64,000 bases of DNA from Balneola sp. (GTDB lineage: Bacteria; Bacteroidota; Rhodothermia; Balneolales; Balneolaceae), in contig NZMW01000010.1 of NCBI GenBank assembly GCA_002694685.1, positions 554,517 to 618,516 on the forward strand, given 5' to 3'. This document shows, piece by piece, positions 1 to 9,126 of the stretch (the first letter of the stretch is position 1; every line of letters starts with the position of its first letter). The notes under the pieces are model-generated. The model ran no database searches and had not been told where the DNA came from. It was given only the letters and a program-made list of their open reading frames with translations. Position numbers and translations under genes: made by a program.

Positions 1-1516
1 TCTCAAAAAGCCCGTCTTTATCAGTTGTTATGATTTGGGAATTTTCATTGTTTGAACCAGTCTCTGCATATACAACGGCATCTTCAATAGGCCTATCTAA
101 TAAAAGCGTAGTGATTTTTCCGGAAAGACTAATCCCCGTTTCAGGTGGGACAAGGTTTTCAAGCTGTTCTTTAATTGCATCAATCTGCATGGGATATGCA
201 CGCCAGCCTTGGGTCAAGAGCAATAAATCAAGGTATGGCTCCGCATTTTTAATGTCGCTGAAGTAAAATCCCGGATTTTCAATATGTCCTCTAATTTCAG
301 TTCCTAACCGAAGATGGGATGTAATGTCAATGCCATCTTTTTTATACTTCCTCAGATTATCATCAAAAACAGAGATACTGGCTGTTCCATTAATTTGCGT
401 TCCGTTATGGTCACGGACACCAAGGTCTAGCTTGACCCGATCTCGAGCCGCATATACTTCCTGATTCAGATTGGTGTTTACCTCAAGTTGATCCACCGGA
501 TTTTGGGCATAGCTAAGTCGTTCGGCTATAGGGTTCCCGTCTTCACTAAGAAGAGTAAAATGGACAATGCCGGACGCAAACTGATTTTTTGGTATCATAG
601 CTGAGCTACCTTCAGAAATAGGAGCTGCATGAAAAATCAGTCCCTTTACATGGGCAAATAGGAAGTAGGATTGCGAATCGAAAGCCCCCGCCGTTTTCAG
701 GTCAACGGTAAAGAAGTCACCTTCTTGATCAACATTCAGAATAGCACCTTCTTCTTTGACTTCGGGTAAGGGGATTCTTTTGTCCTCAACCTGGGCATAA
801 TAACTTGTGTTGGCCTGTGGGGTGAAGTCAACGTAGCCCATGCCATTATGCTGAGTAGAAAAATCAGTTACAGGCTGTCCATTTTCACTATAGATGGTGC
901 CTTCAATATTATGTCCCAAGCCATCTTCCCCGATAGATTTAAAAGCCAGCGTTGTTGAAAGTTCATTCACTAAATGACCTGATTCTGGAAAGAACTGAAG
1001 ATCAAATTCCTCACTTTTGGAAGCAATCCCGGTACTGCCGTCGGGATTTAGGATTTGAATAGGTTTTTTGAAAGCATAAGACTCGCCAAAATTAAGTCCC
1101 CATTTGGTATACGCCCGGAGTTGGTAGGTACCCGTACTTTTATCAACATCCTCAAAAGTTAGCGTTCCCTGTCCGCGTCCCTCTTCAATCTTGATAAGTT
1201 CACGTTTAGCTACTTTGCCATCTGGAGAAACCAGTTCAACATACATCACAGTGCTGAGATCTGAGGGAAGTGTATATCCCCCCGCTACAGAGTATGCTGA
1301 AAACCAGATGCGTTCCCCAAAATAATACCAGTCGCGGTCGGTATGCAGATATACGCTTTCACGTGGCAACTGATCCTGCAGTCCCTTGAACTGCTTGATA
1401 AACTCAATGGCAGGCTCCATACTCTGAGCCTGAACCGTTGTATAACTAATTGGTAAAAGAAGAGCGACTATTATTACTTTGAAGAGAAGTCTCGAAAACC
1501 TGTCTAGATATTTCAT
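1..1516 (-). CDS. MG2/TonB-plug family secreted protein, paralog A (3' end outside window)
   Basis: The minus frame is open from an ATG at 1516 to the window edge, giving 505 visible codons with the C-terminus missing. A hydrophobic N-terminus (LLFKVIIVALLLPISY) ending near VQAQS is a signal peptide. The next part, with LHTDRDWYYFGERIWFSAYS, is the alpha-2-macroglobulin MG2-like region typical of large Bacteroidota surface proteins that end in a TonB plug. It aligns along its visible length with the next gene (1614-4106), so the pair is a tandem duplication about 97 nt apart in the same direction. The visible part reaches the carboxypeptidase-regulatory-like segment (PPETGISLSGKIT). The plug and tail expected from the paralog lie outside. 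The function is unknown, with a role in the envelope or a TonB-linked surface complex as inference. Confidence 0.85.
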   Translation of the reverse strand, partial: MKYLDRFSRLLFKVIIVALLLPISYTTVQAQSMEPAIEFIKQFKGLQDQLPRESVYLHTDRDWYYFGERIWFSAYSVAGGYTLPSDLSTVMYVELVSPDGKVAKRELIKIEEGRGQGTLTFEDVDKSTGTYQLRAYTKWGLNFGESYAFKKPIQILNPDGSTGIASKSEEFDLQFFPESGHLVNELSTTLAFKSIGEDGLGHNIEGTIYSENGQPVTDFSTQHNGMGYVDFTPQANTSYYAQVEDKRIPLPEVKEEGAILNVDQEGDFFTVDLKTAGAFDSQSYFLFAHVKGLIFHAAPISEGSSAMIPKNQFASGIVHFTLLSEDGNPIAERLSYAQNPVDQLEVNTNLNQEVYAARDRVKLDLGVRDHNGTQINGTASISVFDDNLRKYKKDGIDITSHLRLGTEIRGHIENPGFYFSDIKNAEPYLDLLLLTQGWRAYPMQIDAIKEQLENLVPPETGISLSGKITTLLLDRPIEDAVVYAETGSNNENSQIITTDKDGLFE

Positions 1517-1613
1517 AATCCTATTTCCTTTTTGAATGGAGTATAAAGATAAAAGATAGAGGCTACTTCAACATGACATATTCATGTGAGGTGAAAAATA
1601 CGACTGCTATAAG

Positions 1614-4106
1614 CTATTCATTTGTATCCATAGAATCTTCGGTAATAAAAGTCTGAGTTTTATAAAATGGAGTTCCTGTTTCGGTAATTCCTTCAATCAC
1701 GATACGGTATTGGGAGGCAACATCACTTGTCCAGAACTCAATCGTATTGTTATCGTCTGAAAAGTTGAACTCAGGTTCCCAGTGAAGGGTAATACGGTTG
1801 TCAAGTTGAGCTATGTCTTTGGGAACAGTGATCCCATATTTAGGGGAATAAAAGTTTGTAGGCTCCTGAAAGCCTTCAACATAAGTAGTTCGGGTACCCC
1901 GTTCATTTCGAGAAGAAAGTCCGGTTCCACTTCGGGTTGTAATAATGATGGCTCCACCGGCGCCTCGGGCTCCGTAGATAGCAAGATCTAAAGAGCTTCG
2001 TGCAACCGTAATATTTTTGATATCCTGCGTGTTGATGCCACTCACAAACTGAAAATCAGATTCAACCCCATCAACAATAATAAGGGGAGGTAGGGGCCCC
2101 GAACTAATACTTGAGAACGAATTTCGAATAGTGACCGAGTTGCTTTGAGAATTATACTGAACGCCGGGCAGCTGATTGAGAATCTGCTCGATGGGTAAAT
2201 CCCGCAGGTAGTCGGCTTCATCCATATTAACCTGGGTTCCAGAACCGCTAAGTTCTCCTTCTGAGAAAACCTGTTCGGTATAACTATCAGTTTCGGCTTC
2301 TCCGGTTACCGTAAATTCACCTAAGTCTCCAGACATCTCTGCTCCCTCAAGGATTTCCGAGCTTGCTATAGCTGCTTCAGAACGTTTTTTGAGATCTACG
2401 GGCTCTTGCTCTATTTGTCCTTCTGTATCAGTTGCAGGAGCAAATGGAGATTGAACAACAGGATCCCACTGATCGGCAAATTCTGCAAATTGTTCATCCA
2501 TTTCAATCCAAAGACGATCGCCCCCACCATCACGGTTGGCTCGTACATTCACGACTTCTCGGCCTTGAACTTCAAGATCTTTGGCAGTAAATAAACCTTC
2601 CTCATTTGTTGTTATAATCTGAGACTGACTATTATCGCTGCCAACAGCCAAAAACACAGCTGCGTCTTTCAATGGTTTATCTCCCCAAAGGGAAGTTATT
2701 CTCCCAGTTATTTCAATTCCGGTTTCAGGCGGGGTGAGATTTTCCAACTGTTTCTTCAGTTCTTCTGTGTCCATAGCGAAGGCTCTCCATCCCTGAGTTT
2801 GCATCAATAAATCCAAATATGCATCGGCATTTGGTGCATCACTGAAATAGAAGCCTGGCTGCTCAATGTATCCTTTAATCTCAGTGCCTAGTTGGAAGTG
2901 TGTAGTGATGTCGCCACTATTAGGCTGATAGGAATGGATGTTATCATCAAAAACGGAAACGCTGGCTGTTCCTTGCAGTAGTCCTTCTTTCTCGTCCTGA
3001 ACTTCGAAATCAAGACTAACGCGTTCTCTGGTTGTAAACGCAGATTTGTTAAGCGAGGTGGTGATATCAAGTTGGTCAACAGGGTTTTTTGCAAAAGCGA
3101 GTCGTTCGGCTACGGCTTCTCCCTGTCCATTCAGCAGTGTGAAGTGTACAATGCCTGTGGGGAAATTATTCTGGGGAATCATAGCTGAAACACCGCGTTC
3201 AGCTTCAGCAATTGGAGCAGCGTGATAAACAGTTCCGCGAACATGAGCAAAAAGCAAGAAAGCCTGATTTTCGGCAGACTCAGTTGCCTGAAGGTTGACG
3301 GTAAAAAAGTCGTTCTTAAGGCCGATATTCAGTATAGCTCCGTCTTCCATGACTTCAGGTAGCGAGAATTTTTCCCCATCCAGCATGGCATAATAGTTCT
3401 GCCCTGCTTCCGGTGTAAAATCAATAGCACCCATGCCTAAATGAGAGGAGCTGAAATCTGTAATGGCTCGGTCATCACTATCGTAAATAGTGCCTTCAAT
3501 GGTTGTTCCGAGCCCATTATTGCTGATGGCCTTGAAGGCGAGGCTTGTTGATAATCCGTCTACTAAATGACCTGACTCGGCAAAAAACTGGACATCAAAC
3601 TCATCACTTGAAGTTTCAGCTTCGATGTCATCCGTGCCGGTATAGACATTAACTTTTTTAGTGAAGGCATAGGATTCTCCAAAGTTTAAACCCCACTTGG
3701 TGTAAGCTCTTATTTCATAGGTTCCACTGGCTTCATCAACATCTTCAAAGGTAAGGCTTCCGCTCCCATTGCCGGCTTCCATTTTTACCATTTCCCTTTT
3801 GGCGATGGTGCCATCCGGTGCTACCAGTTCCACATATAAAACGGTACTGAGCTCAGAGGGCAACAAGTAGCCACCAGAAACGGTGTAGGCCGAAAACCAG
3901 ATACGCTCTCCAAAATAATACCAGTCGCGGTCAGTATGCAGATAAACGCTTTCACGGGGAAGCTGGTCCTGAACATTCTTGAACTGTTTTATAAAATCTA
4001 CAGCCGGTTGATAATTTTGAGCTTTTAAATCTTCTCCACCTGCAATAACGACTACTAAACTTAAGAAGATTATTTTTTTAAAAGAGTGAATGAATAGAGA
4101 AAGCAT
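1614..4106 (-). CDS. MG2/TonB-plug family secreted protein, paralog B
   Basis: This 830-residue protein has a signal peptide (about residues 1-29, ending DLKAQ), an MG2-like beta domain carrying LHTDRDWYYFGERIWFSAY (about 55-150), further beta-sandwich segments, a carboxypeptidase-regulatory-like region (TGIEITGRITSLWGDKPL), and a TonB-dependent-receptor plug (about 628-729) with LPIEQILNQLPGVQY, PPLIIVDGVE and AIYGARGAGGAIIITTRSG. After the plug there are only about 100 residues, so there is no 22-strand barrel and it cannot be a transporter by itself. Such barrel-less plug proteins recur in Bacteroidota with no settled role. It is the upstream member of a tandem pair with paralog A. No strong Shine-Dalgarno site precedes the ATG. 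Family assignment is solid, function is open. Confidence 0.85.
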   Translation of the reverse strand: MLSLFIHSFKKIIFLSLVVVIAGGEDLKAQNYQPAVDFIKQFKNVQDQLPRESVYLHTDRDWYYFGERIWFSAYTVSGGYLLPSELSTVLYVELVAPDGTIAKREMVKMEAGNGSGSLTFEDVDEASGTYEIRAYTKWGLNFGESYAFTKKVNVYTGTDDIEAETSSDEFDVQFFAESGHLVDGLSTSLAFKAISNNGLGTTIEGTIYDSDDRAITDFSSSHLGMGAIDFTPEAGQNYYAMLDGEKFSLPEVMEDGAILNIGLKNDFFTVNLQATESAENQAFLLFAHVRGTVYHAAPIAEAERGVSAMIPQNNFPTGIVHFTLLNGQGEAVAERLAFAKNPVDQLDITTSLNKSAFTTRERVSLDFEVQDEKEGLLQGTASVSVFDDNIHSYQPNSGDITTHFQLGTEIKGYIEQPGFYFSDAPNADAYLDLLMQTQGWRAFAMDTEELKKQLENLTPPETGIEITGRITSLWGDKPLKDAAVFLAVGSDNSQSQIITTNEEGLFTAKDLEVQGREVVNVRANRDGGGDRLWIEMDEQFAEFADQWDPVVQSPFAPATDTEGQIEQEPVDLKKRSEAAIASSEILEGAEMSGDLGEFTVTGEAETDSYTEQVFSEGELSGSGTQVNMDEADYLRDLPIEQILNQLPGVQYNSQSNSVTIRNSFSSISSGPLPPLIIVDGVESDFQFVSGINTQDIKNITVARSSLDLAIYGARGAGGAIIITTRSGTGLSSRNERGTRTTYVEGFQEPTNFYSPKYGITVPKDIAQLDNRITLHWEPEFNFSDDNNTIEFWTSDVASQYRIVIEGITETGTPFYKTQTFITEDSMDTNE

Positions 4107-4315
4107 TGGGAAACGTTTGTTATAATTTTACGCTAATATATTATTTTTATGCTAATTAAGTATAACATGTTAATGCTATTTTTCCTTTGAAGCCAGTTAG
4201 ATTCATGAAGAAGGGGGATACGGTTAAATGTGTTTGGTTTGATGACAGTCTTAGCGCTATAAGACTTACTTTTCATTGATATAAACCATAATAGGACGCA
4301 GAATAGCTTTTTAAC

Positions 4316-4345
4316 TTGAATTTGTGCCGCATTATTATACTTTTA
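4316..4345 (+). promoter_or_regulatory. possible Bacteroidota-type promoter
   Basis: TTG at 4316-4318 and TACTTTTA at 4338-4345 are 19 nt apart, one mismatch from the TAnnTTTG -7 form. It lies 28 nt before the ATG of the secreted-protein gene at 4373. The intergenic region 4107-4372 is divergent and AT-rich. Confidence 0.3.
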
Positions 4346-4372
4346 GTCAAGGATTAATTAATGGAGTCCGTT

Positions 4373-5158
4373 ATGAAAAAAGTAGGGTTAGTTACATTTC
4401 TATGTTCGCTATTACTAGTAACTTTAAGCTTTGCACAGACGGAGGAGGGAGCTTATCTCAATATCGATTACCTGAAAGTAGATTCTAAAGATCTTGCACA
4501 ATTTGAAGAACTAGTTAGTTCAAACTGGCAGGGCATTTTTGATGAAGAGATGGCATCGGAGAATATTACGGGTACTTATTTCTATAAGGTTATATATCCT
4601 GGCGGACAGTTAAGTAAGTACAATTATGTTCTAATCAGGACTTACCAAAGCCTTGAGGCAATTATGGAAGCTAATCAAACCTTGTCGATGAAGCTTTCGA
4701 GCCGGGACGATGATTTATTGGAGAGGTCGATGGAAATTGTGACACACCAATATTCAGAACTCTGGAAGACGGAGGCTGGGATTATGGATCCCATGGATTC
4801 ATCAAATAGCCTGTATTTGGTGATAAACTATATGCGAGTGAAGCCCGGAATGGAAAGTCAATATCTTGCACTGGAGAATGATATTGCAAAACCTCTTCAT
4901 GAAGAACGAGTTAGAACCAAGAAAATGCACAACTGGCGAACCTATTCTATCATGCAACCTGGAGGAGTAGGCTATGACTATAACTTCGCTACGGCTAATT
5001 ATTACGATGATTTAGCCAACATTGAATATGGTTTTACCAATGAAATCATGAACAGCGTGATGCCTAGTGCGAACTTCACAGAAACAATGGATGCTATCAT
5101 CAGAACAAGGGATGTGGTTGGCAGTGAGTTATGGAAACTCTTGCACTATTTGGACTAA
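4373..5158 (+). CDS. secreted protein of unknown function, dimeric alpha-beta-barrel-like
   Basis: The product is 261 residues from the ATG at 4373, chosen over an in-frame ATG at 4361 because GGAG at 4363-4366 sits at Shine-Dalgarno distance from it and because it gives a clean signal peptide (MKKVGLVTFLCSLLLVTLSFAQ). The mature part appears to be two related halves, each starting with a beta segment of the form YLNIDYLKVDS or YLVINYMRVKPGMESQYLALE, the pattern of EthD/ABM-like dimeric alpha-beta barrels in tandem. No catalytic motif is recognised. It is probably periplasmic or exported. Divergent from the MG2/TonB-plug genes and about 40 nt upstream of the zinc finger gene. Function unknown. 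Confidence 0.75.
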   Translation: MKKVGLVTFLCSLLLVTLSFAQTEEGAYLNIDYLKVDSKDLAQFEELVSSNWQGIFDEEMASENITGTYFYKVIYPGGQLSKYNYVLIRTYQSLEAIMEANQTLSMKLSSRDDDLLERSMEIVTHQYSELWKTEAGIMDPMDSSNSLYLVINYMRVKPGMESQYLALENDIAKPLHEERVRTKKMHNWRTYSIMQPGGVGYDYNFATANYYDDLANIEYGFTNEIMNSVMPSANFTETMDAIIRTRDVVGSELWKLLHYLD

Positions 5159-5196
5159 AAAGGCATAAAAGTTTCAGGCAACCTCTTAGGGGAATA

Positions 5197-5529
5197 ATGA
5201 CAAAAACTGAAAAACAGCAACTTAGAAAGATCATTGCCTTAAGAATAGAGGAAACAAAAGAGGAAATAGCAGAACTTCAGGAATTGGTCAAGCCCATTCC
5301 ATTGGACGCTTCTATTGGCCGTATTTCTCGGATGGATGCCATCAACAACAAAACCATAAATGAATCTTCGCTCAGAGAAAAAAAGCAGCAGCTTAAGAAG
5401 CTGGAACGGGCGCTGGATAATTCCGAATCAGATAGTTTTGGCGTATGCACAAAATGTGGGGGTGAAATTCCTTTTGGCCGGCTTGAATATATGCCCCACA
5501 CCACCCGGTGTGTAAACTGTGTTGGGTGA
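5197..5529 (+). CDS. TraR/DksA-type C4 zinc finger protein
   Basis: The start is the ATG at 5197, preceded by AGGGGA at 5188-5193. This gives 110 residues starting MTKTEKQQLRKI. An upstream in-frame ATG at 5131 lies inside the preceding gene and adds a non-conserved stretch. The N-terminal two-thirds is a charged helical hairpin (EETKEEIAELQELVKPIPL, then REKKQQLKKLERALD), followed by a C4 zinc finger CTKCGG...TRCVNC with 17 residues between the two CxxC pairs, as in DksA/TraR proteins. Such proteins bind the secondary channel of RNA polymerase, or are general small regulators. The coiled-coil tip lacks the canonical DxxDxA of true DksA, so a DksA-like stringent-response role is uncertain. 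Confidence 0.85.
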   Translation: MTKTEKQQLRKIIALRIEETKEEIAELQELVKPIPLDASIGRISRMDAINNKTINESSLREKKQQLKKLERALDNSESDSFGVCTKCGGEIPFGRLEYMPHTTRCVNCVG

Positions 5530-5606
5530 TTTAAAAGATCAGCTTTTCTACAATTCAAGATCTTAGCTATTGCTTAGTTTATGTCGGTTAAGTAACATCG
5601 GCTGAC

Positions 5607-6509
5607 TTGAAAAATATCTTTCTATATCTCACCCCTGCGCTAATCTGGGGTTCTACCTGGTTCGCTATCACCTTTCAGGTTGGTGAGGTTGACGCTATTG
5701 TCTCGGTTAGCTATCGGTTTTTGCTCGCCGGGGTTATCCTTTTGGTCTATTCAAAATTCAGAAAACTAAACCTGACGTTCAACAGAAGTGAACATGGCTT
5801 TATATTACTGCAGGGCTTGTTCTTATTCGGCTTCAATTACTGGATGGTTTATTTAGCCGAGCAAGTATTAACCAGTGGACTTGTAGCGCTCATCTTTTCC
5901 ACCATGCTCTTCATGAATATTTTCAACAGCCGGATTTTCTTAAAAAACGTCATCCCCTGGAAAGTTTATGGCGGTGCGGTTCTTGGTTTGACCGGAATTG
6001 TGATGATATTCTATAAAGACCTGCTGAATTTTTCCTTCTCCGATGCGGCATCCATTGCACTGCTTCAGGCCATAGGCGCATCATACATTGCTTCGCTTGG
6101 GAATATTATTTCGGCCCGAAATCAGTCAGCCGGTTTACCCATACTTCAAACCAATGCCATTGGGATGACTTATGGGGCTATTGCTATGGCAGCAGTTGCA
6201 CTCTTTAGTGGATATACGTTTTCCTATGAAAGTGATATCACCTACAGTTTATCGCTATTGTATTTAGCTGTTTTTGGATCGGTATTCGCTTTTGGTGCTT
6301 ACCTAAGTTTGATTGGCAGAATAGGGGCGAGCCGGGCCGGATATGTACAGCTCGTAGTGCCAATTATTGCTTTGATAATTTCCACTGTTTTTGAGAATTA
6401 CACATGGTCAGTATTGGGGATAGTCGGCGTTGGTTTTATTCTCTCAGGGAATTTTATAGTGCTTGAAAGAGGGAAGACAAAGCAGGCTGCTAAGTATGAC
6501 AAGCAGTGA
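5607..6509 (+). CDS. EamA/DMT-family transporter
   Basis: A 300-residue integral membrane protein with two EamA repeats and about ten hydrophobic helices. The first repeat opens with the typical LTPALIWGSTWFAITFQVGEV and the second ends with the IVGVGFILSGNFIVL helix. The start is TTG at 5607, since no ATG precedes the first transmembrane helix and the N-terminus matches the family. DMT proteins export metabolites, amino acids or drugs. The substrate cannot be read from sequence. The MarR gene 112 nt downstream, with its own promoter, could control it, but the position (transporter upstream) argues against a simple operon. Confidence 0.88.
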   Translation: MKNIFLYLTPALIWGSTWFAITFQVGEVDAIVSVSYRFLLAGVILLVYSKFRKLNLTFNRSEHGFILLQGLFLFGFNYWMVYLAEQVLTSGLVALIFSTMLFMNIFNSRIFLKNVIPWKVYGGAVLGLTGIVMIFYKDLLNFSFSDAASIALLQAIGASYIASLGNIISARNQSAGLPILQTNAIGMTYGAIAMAAVALFSGYTFSYESDITYSLSLLYLAVFGSVFAFGAYLSLIGRIGASRAGYVQLVVPIIALIISTVFENYTWSVLGIVGVGFILSGNFIVLERGKTKQAAKYDKQ

Positions 6510-6544
6510 TTAATTCATTTGAGGGCTGATTTTAAATCATTTTG

Positions 6545-6575
6545 TTTGAACATTAATGTTTAGACATTATATTTA
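6545..6575 (+). promoter_or_regulatory. marR promoter with palindromic operator in the spacer
   Basis: TTTG (6545-6548), 19 nt, then TATATTTA (6568-6575) matches the Bacteroidota TTTG-N19-TAnnTTTG promoter with one mismatch. The perfect 12-nt palindrome AACATTAATGTT (6549-6560) fills the first part of the spacer, the expected place for an autorepressing MarR dimer. Confidence 0.55.
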
Positions 6576-6621
6576 GCGCAATTAATAATCATCTACATTC
6601 TTGAAATAAAACATTCTGACT

Positions 6622-7053
6622 ATGGCTGAAGCAGCTCTCAAAACTGTATGGCAAGAACTCCGTGCGAATATACTTGAAACGGAAGTATGGTTACGAACTA
6701 CGATGAAAGACTTTCTCGAAGAATTCGATATTACCCAGCAACAGCTTTCTATTCTAAGGATTCTGAAAGAAGCGAATAACGAGCCGATGTCCACTAAAGG
6801 AATTCAGGCGAAGATGAGGGATAAAAGTTCAGATACCTCTCGTTTAGTCGATCGGTTGATAAAAAAGGAATTAGTCAGAAAAAGAAAAGACCCTAAAGAT
6901 GGCCGGCTAATACAGGTTTTTATTAAGTATGAAGGGCTTCGGTTACTAGCTCAGGTGGAAGACCGGCTGGATGAACTGGACGGTGAGTTTGCCTTACTTT
7001 CTGAAGATGAGGCCGAGCAACTGAATGTATTGCTCGAAAAAGCACGGTCTTAA
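6622..7053 (+). CDS. MarR-family transcriptional regulator
   Basis: 143 residues with the MarR winged-helix layout: an N-terminal dimerisation helix (to about 40), QQLSILRILKEANNEPMSTKGIQAKM as the HTH, then DTSRLVDRLIKKELVRKRKDPKDGR, where the DPxDGR wing signature is clear, and a C-terminal helix. MarR proteins bind palindromes as dimers and release on binding phenolics, quinones or oxidants. A palindrome in its own promoter suggests autoregulation. Its targets may include the DMT exporter upstream and the VOC protein downstream. Its proposed site differs from the palindrome before the mhqO-like gene (31818-31839), so that gene probably has another regulator. Confidence 0.9.
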   Translation: MAEAALKTVWQELRANILETEVWLRTTMKDFLEEFDITQQQLSILRILKEANNEPMSTKGIQAKMRDKSSDTSRLVDRLIKKELVRKRKDPKDGRLIQVFIKYEGLRLLAQVEDRLDELDGEFALLSEDEAEQLNVLLEKARS

Positions 7054-7119
7054 TTTCTACTTGTTTTTGGAGTTCTGATAATCTACAATCCAATAGACAT
7101 CAAATTAAATGGGGTTATT

Positions 7120-7497
7120 ATGAAGAATGCAGTCAATTGGTTTGAAATTCCTGTAACAGATATAGAACGATCCAAAGCATTTTATGAAGCTATCTTTGGC
7201 TTTGAGATGTATTCTATGAATTTAGGCGATGGACTGGATATGGCTTTATTCCCATCTGAGCCGGAAGGGGTAGGCGGCTCCCTTATCAAAAATGCAGATT
7301 ACTATTATCCGAGTGATTCTAAAGGGCCGTTGGTTTATCTGAATGCCAATCCTGATCTACAAAAAGTATTAGACAAGGTTGAAGATGCAGGAGGAGAAAT
7401 TTCCATTCCTAAAAGACAGATTTCCCCCGATCATGGTTTTATGGCGGTAATTAAAGATTCAGAAGGGAACCGGATTGCGCTTCATTCAGATAAATAG
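7120..7497 (+). CDS. VOC/glyoxalase-family protein
   Basis: 125 residues forming one vicinal-oxygen-chelate fold: NWFEIPVTDIERSKAFYEAIFGFEM at the N-terminus and the closing FMAVIKDSEGNRIALH with the usual DSEGNRI beta-hairpin. Such small VOC proteins range from lactoylglutathione-lyase-like enzymes to antibiotic-binding proteins. The canonical metal ligands cannot be firmly assigned here, so the substrate is unknown. It follows the MarR gene by 66 nt in the same direction and may be co-transcribed. The convergent lipoprotein gene ends 11 nt away. Confidence 0.85.
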   Translation: MKNAVNWFEIPVTDIERSKAFYEAIFGFEMYSMNLGDGLDMALFPSEPEGVGGSLIKNADYYYPSDSKGPLVYLNANPDLQKVLDKVEDAGGEISIPKRQISPDHGFMAVIKDSEGNRIALHSDK

Positions 7498-7507
7498 ACA
7501 ATCATGC

Positions 7508-8476
7508 TTAATTTTCTTTTTCAGACCAACTAGCTCCAAAAAAGTAATTTGCGGACTTAATTTTGGTGAGTTCTTGTGTAACCAAATCTAATATGTAAAG
7601 AGAATGTTCTCTTTTAGAACTATCAAAACTAAATGTATCGAGTAAAATCTTATTATCTCCCTCGACAAAACTTAATGGCCTAAATCCTATTTCAGAGCTT
7701 AGATTTACAGGGATTAATTCTGAATTATTTGTTTCAATATTCAACCGAAAGAGCTGGTTCTCTGACCAATACAGGAGCTCTTCACCACTTGAGAACCAAA
7801 GCTGCCGCCCGGCATTTCCTGTATCGGTTAGCCTCCTTAGATTAGTACCAGTAGCATCGATTAAATAAATATCGGTATTAGCGCTGTCTTCTATTGATTG
7901 GTAATAATCTCGATTAGAAGTAAAGGCTATACTCTCCCCATCCGGGCTCCATTTGGGACTGGTATCACTTGCTGGGTGAGTGAACACCGAATAAATACTA
8001 TCACTGGTTGTATCGTAAATTAGGATATCATCATTAAGTCCGAAGCTATTACAATCATTGCAGAATGAATATGCTATTTTTTCTCCGTCTGGGCTCCAGT
8101 TAGGATAATTTCCACTGTAGGCAATCTTATTATTATCTGGAAGCAATTTCATGGGTCTTTTATTTGCACCATCTGCATCCATGAGGTAAAGAGAATGCCC
8201 TACACTAGTACTTTTTTGGCTTGAAGTAAATGCTATTTGTTTTCCATCCGGGCTCCAGGCAGGATCGTAGGCACCGCCTTTTTTTATATTAGTGAGTTTT
8301 ATTTGTCCACTGCCATCTGGATTCATCTTATAAATCTGATACGTCCCCCTGTCAGGGCTCTCAGGCATAGAAAAGACTATTTTACCTTCGTCTGACGAAG
8401 GCTGTTCTTTGTCATTCAGAATGGTACAATTGAAAAGAGTACTTAAGAGTAATAAAAGAATTACGAATTTCTTCAT
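7508..8476 (-). CDS. TolB-like beta-propeller lipoprotein
   Basis: 322 residues. The N-terminus MKKFVILLLLLSTLFNC is a lipoprotein signal, with the lipidated cysteine at about residue 17. The body holds repeated PD40/WD40-like blades with the hallmark WSPDGKQIAFTS, WSPDGEKIAYSF and WSPDGESIAFTSNRD, typical of TolB-type six-bladed propellers. Such proteins are outer-membrane-anchored binding platforms in the periplasm. It lacks the N-terminal domain of real TolB, and no pal or tolA neighbours are present, so it is not TolB itself. It follows the next lipoprotein gene by only 3 nt and is almost certainly in one operon with it. Confidence 0.82.
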   Translation of the reverse strand: MKKFVILLLLLSTLFNCTILNDKEQPSSDEGKIVFSMPESPDRGTYQIYKMNPDGSGQIKLTNIKKGGAYDPAWSPDGKQIAFTSSQKSTSVGHSLYLMDADGANKRPMKLLPDNNKIAYSGNYPNWSPDGEKIAYSFCNDCNSFGLNDDILIYDTTSDSIYSVFTHPASDTSPKWSPDGESIAFTSNRDYYQSIEDSANTDIYLIDATGTNLRRLTDTGNAGRQLWFSSGEELLYWSENQLFRLNIETNNSELIPVNLSSEIGFRPLSFVEGDNKILLDTFSFDSSKREHSLYILDLVTQELTKIKSANYFFGASWSEKEN

Positions 8477-8479
8477 CTT

Positions 8480-9073
8480 CTAATTTCCCTCCGTCCGATC
8501 GTCAAGCTTAAGCCGGTACTTGCCATTAGTAATGTATAAGGTGTCTTGATTAGCCCTCAAGCTATATTGATCCGCTCTGCGATTGACTATTACCCTCATT
8601 TCAAATGTCCCGGAAACGATGGTTTTACCATTCTTCTGAGGTTCGAAGTTAACTACTAAATAACCTTGAGTGTCATTCTTAGCATCATACTTTGAAATAG
8701 TAGCGTCTCCATTTACTTCGTAGTAACTACCCCCAAGATATAAATTTCGAAAAGCTCCAACCGTATCAAGTATCGATGAGTACTCAGTTTTGTTTTCGAT
8801 GTAGTCTACAGAAAACCCAATTTGTTCGAAATAGGGATAATATTCAGGATCCCACTGATCACCAAAAACATTAAGATAAAGTAGATTTCCTTGGTTAGTG
8901 AGACTAGCATCGGCTCTTAGCTTATTATCAATGTATCTCGCATCATATGGTTCTCCATTAATTTCAGCAGTGAAAAAAGGCTCAAACTTGTCTTCGTTGT
9001 TTGAGGGAAATAGAGAGCAACCAGCAAATAAAAGAATAGACATTGATACAAATAGAAAAGCTACAAATCTCAT
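8480..9073 (-). CDS. hypothetical lipoprotein, DUF6252-like
   Basis: 197 residues with a lipobox (MSILLFAGC, cysteine near residue 19) and a beta-rich body. AEINGEPYDAR near the start, a central GTFEMRVIV strand and a closing ITNGKYRLKL resemble the small Bacteroidota lipoprotein family DUF6252, where a TING-like opening and a GxFxxxxxN strand recur. No enzyme motif is seen. It is the first gene of a two-gene unit with the TolB-like lipoprotein, separated by 3 nt, so the two may act at the same site in the envelope. Function unknown. Confidence 0.72.
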   Translation of the reverse strand: MRFVAFLFVSMSILLFAGCSLFPSNNEDKFEPFFTAEINGEPYDARYIDNKLRADASLTNQGNLLYLNVFGDQWDPEYYPYFEQIGFSVDYIENKTEYSSILDTVGAFRNLYLGGSYYEVNGDATISKYDAKNDTQGYLVVNFEPQKNGKTIVSGTFEMRVIVNRRADQYSLRANQDTLYITNGKYRLKLDDRTEGN

Positions 9074-9126
9074 TAATCTCTTAACTTTTTATTAGAAGGA
9101 ATATCGTAAGATTATCCTCTTTATAA

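Noticed and set aside
7508..8476. Naming this gene tolB
   Set aside because: Only the propeller repeats are shared. The TolB N-terminal domain and the pal/tol neighbours are missing.
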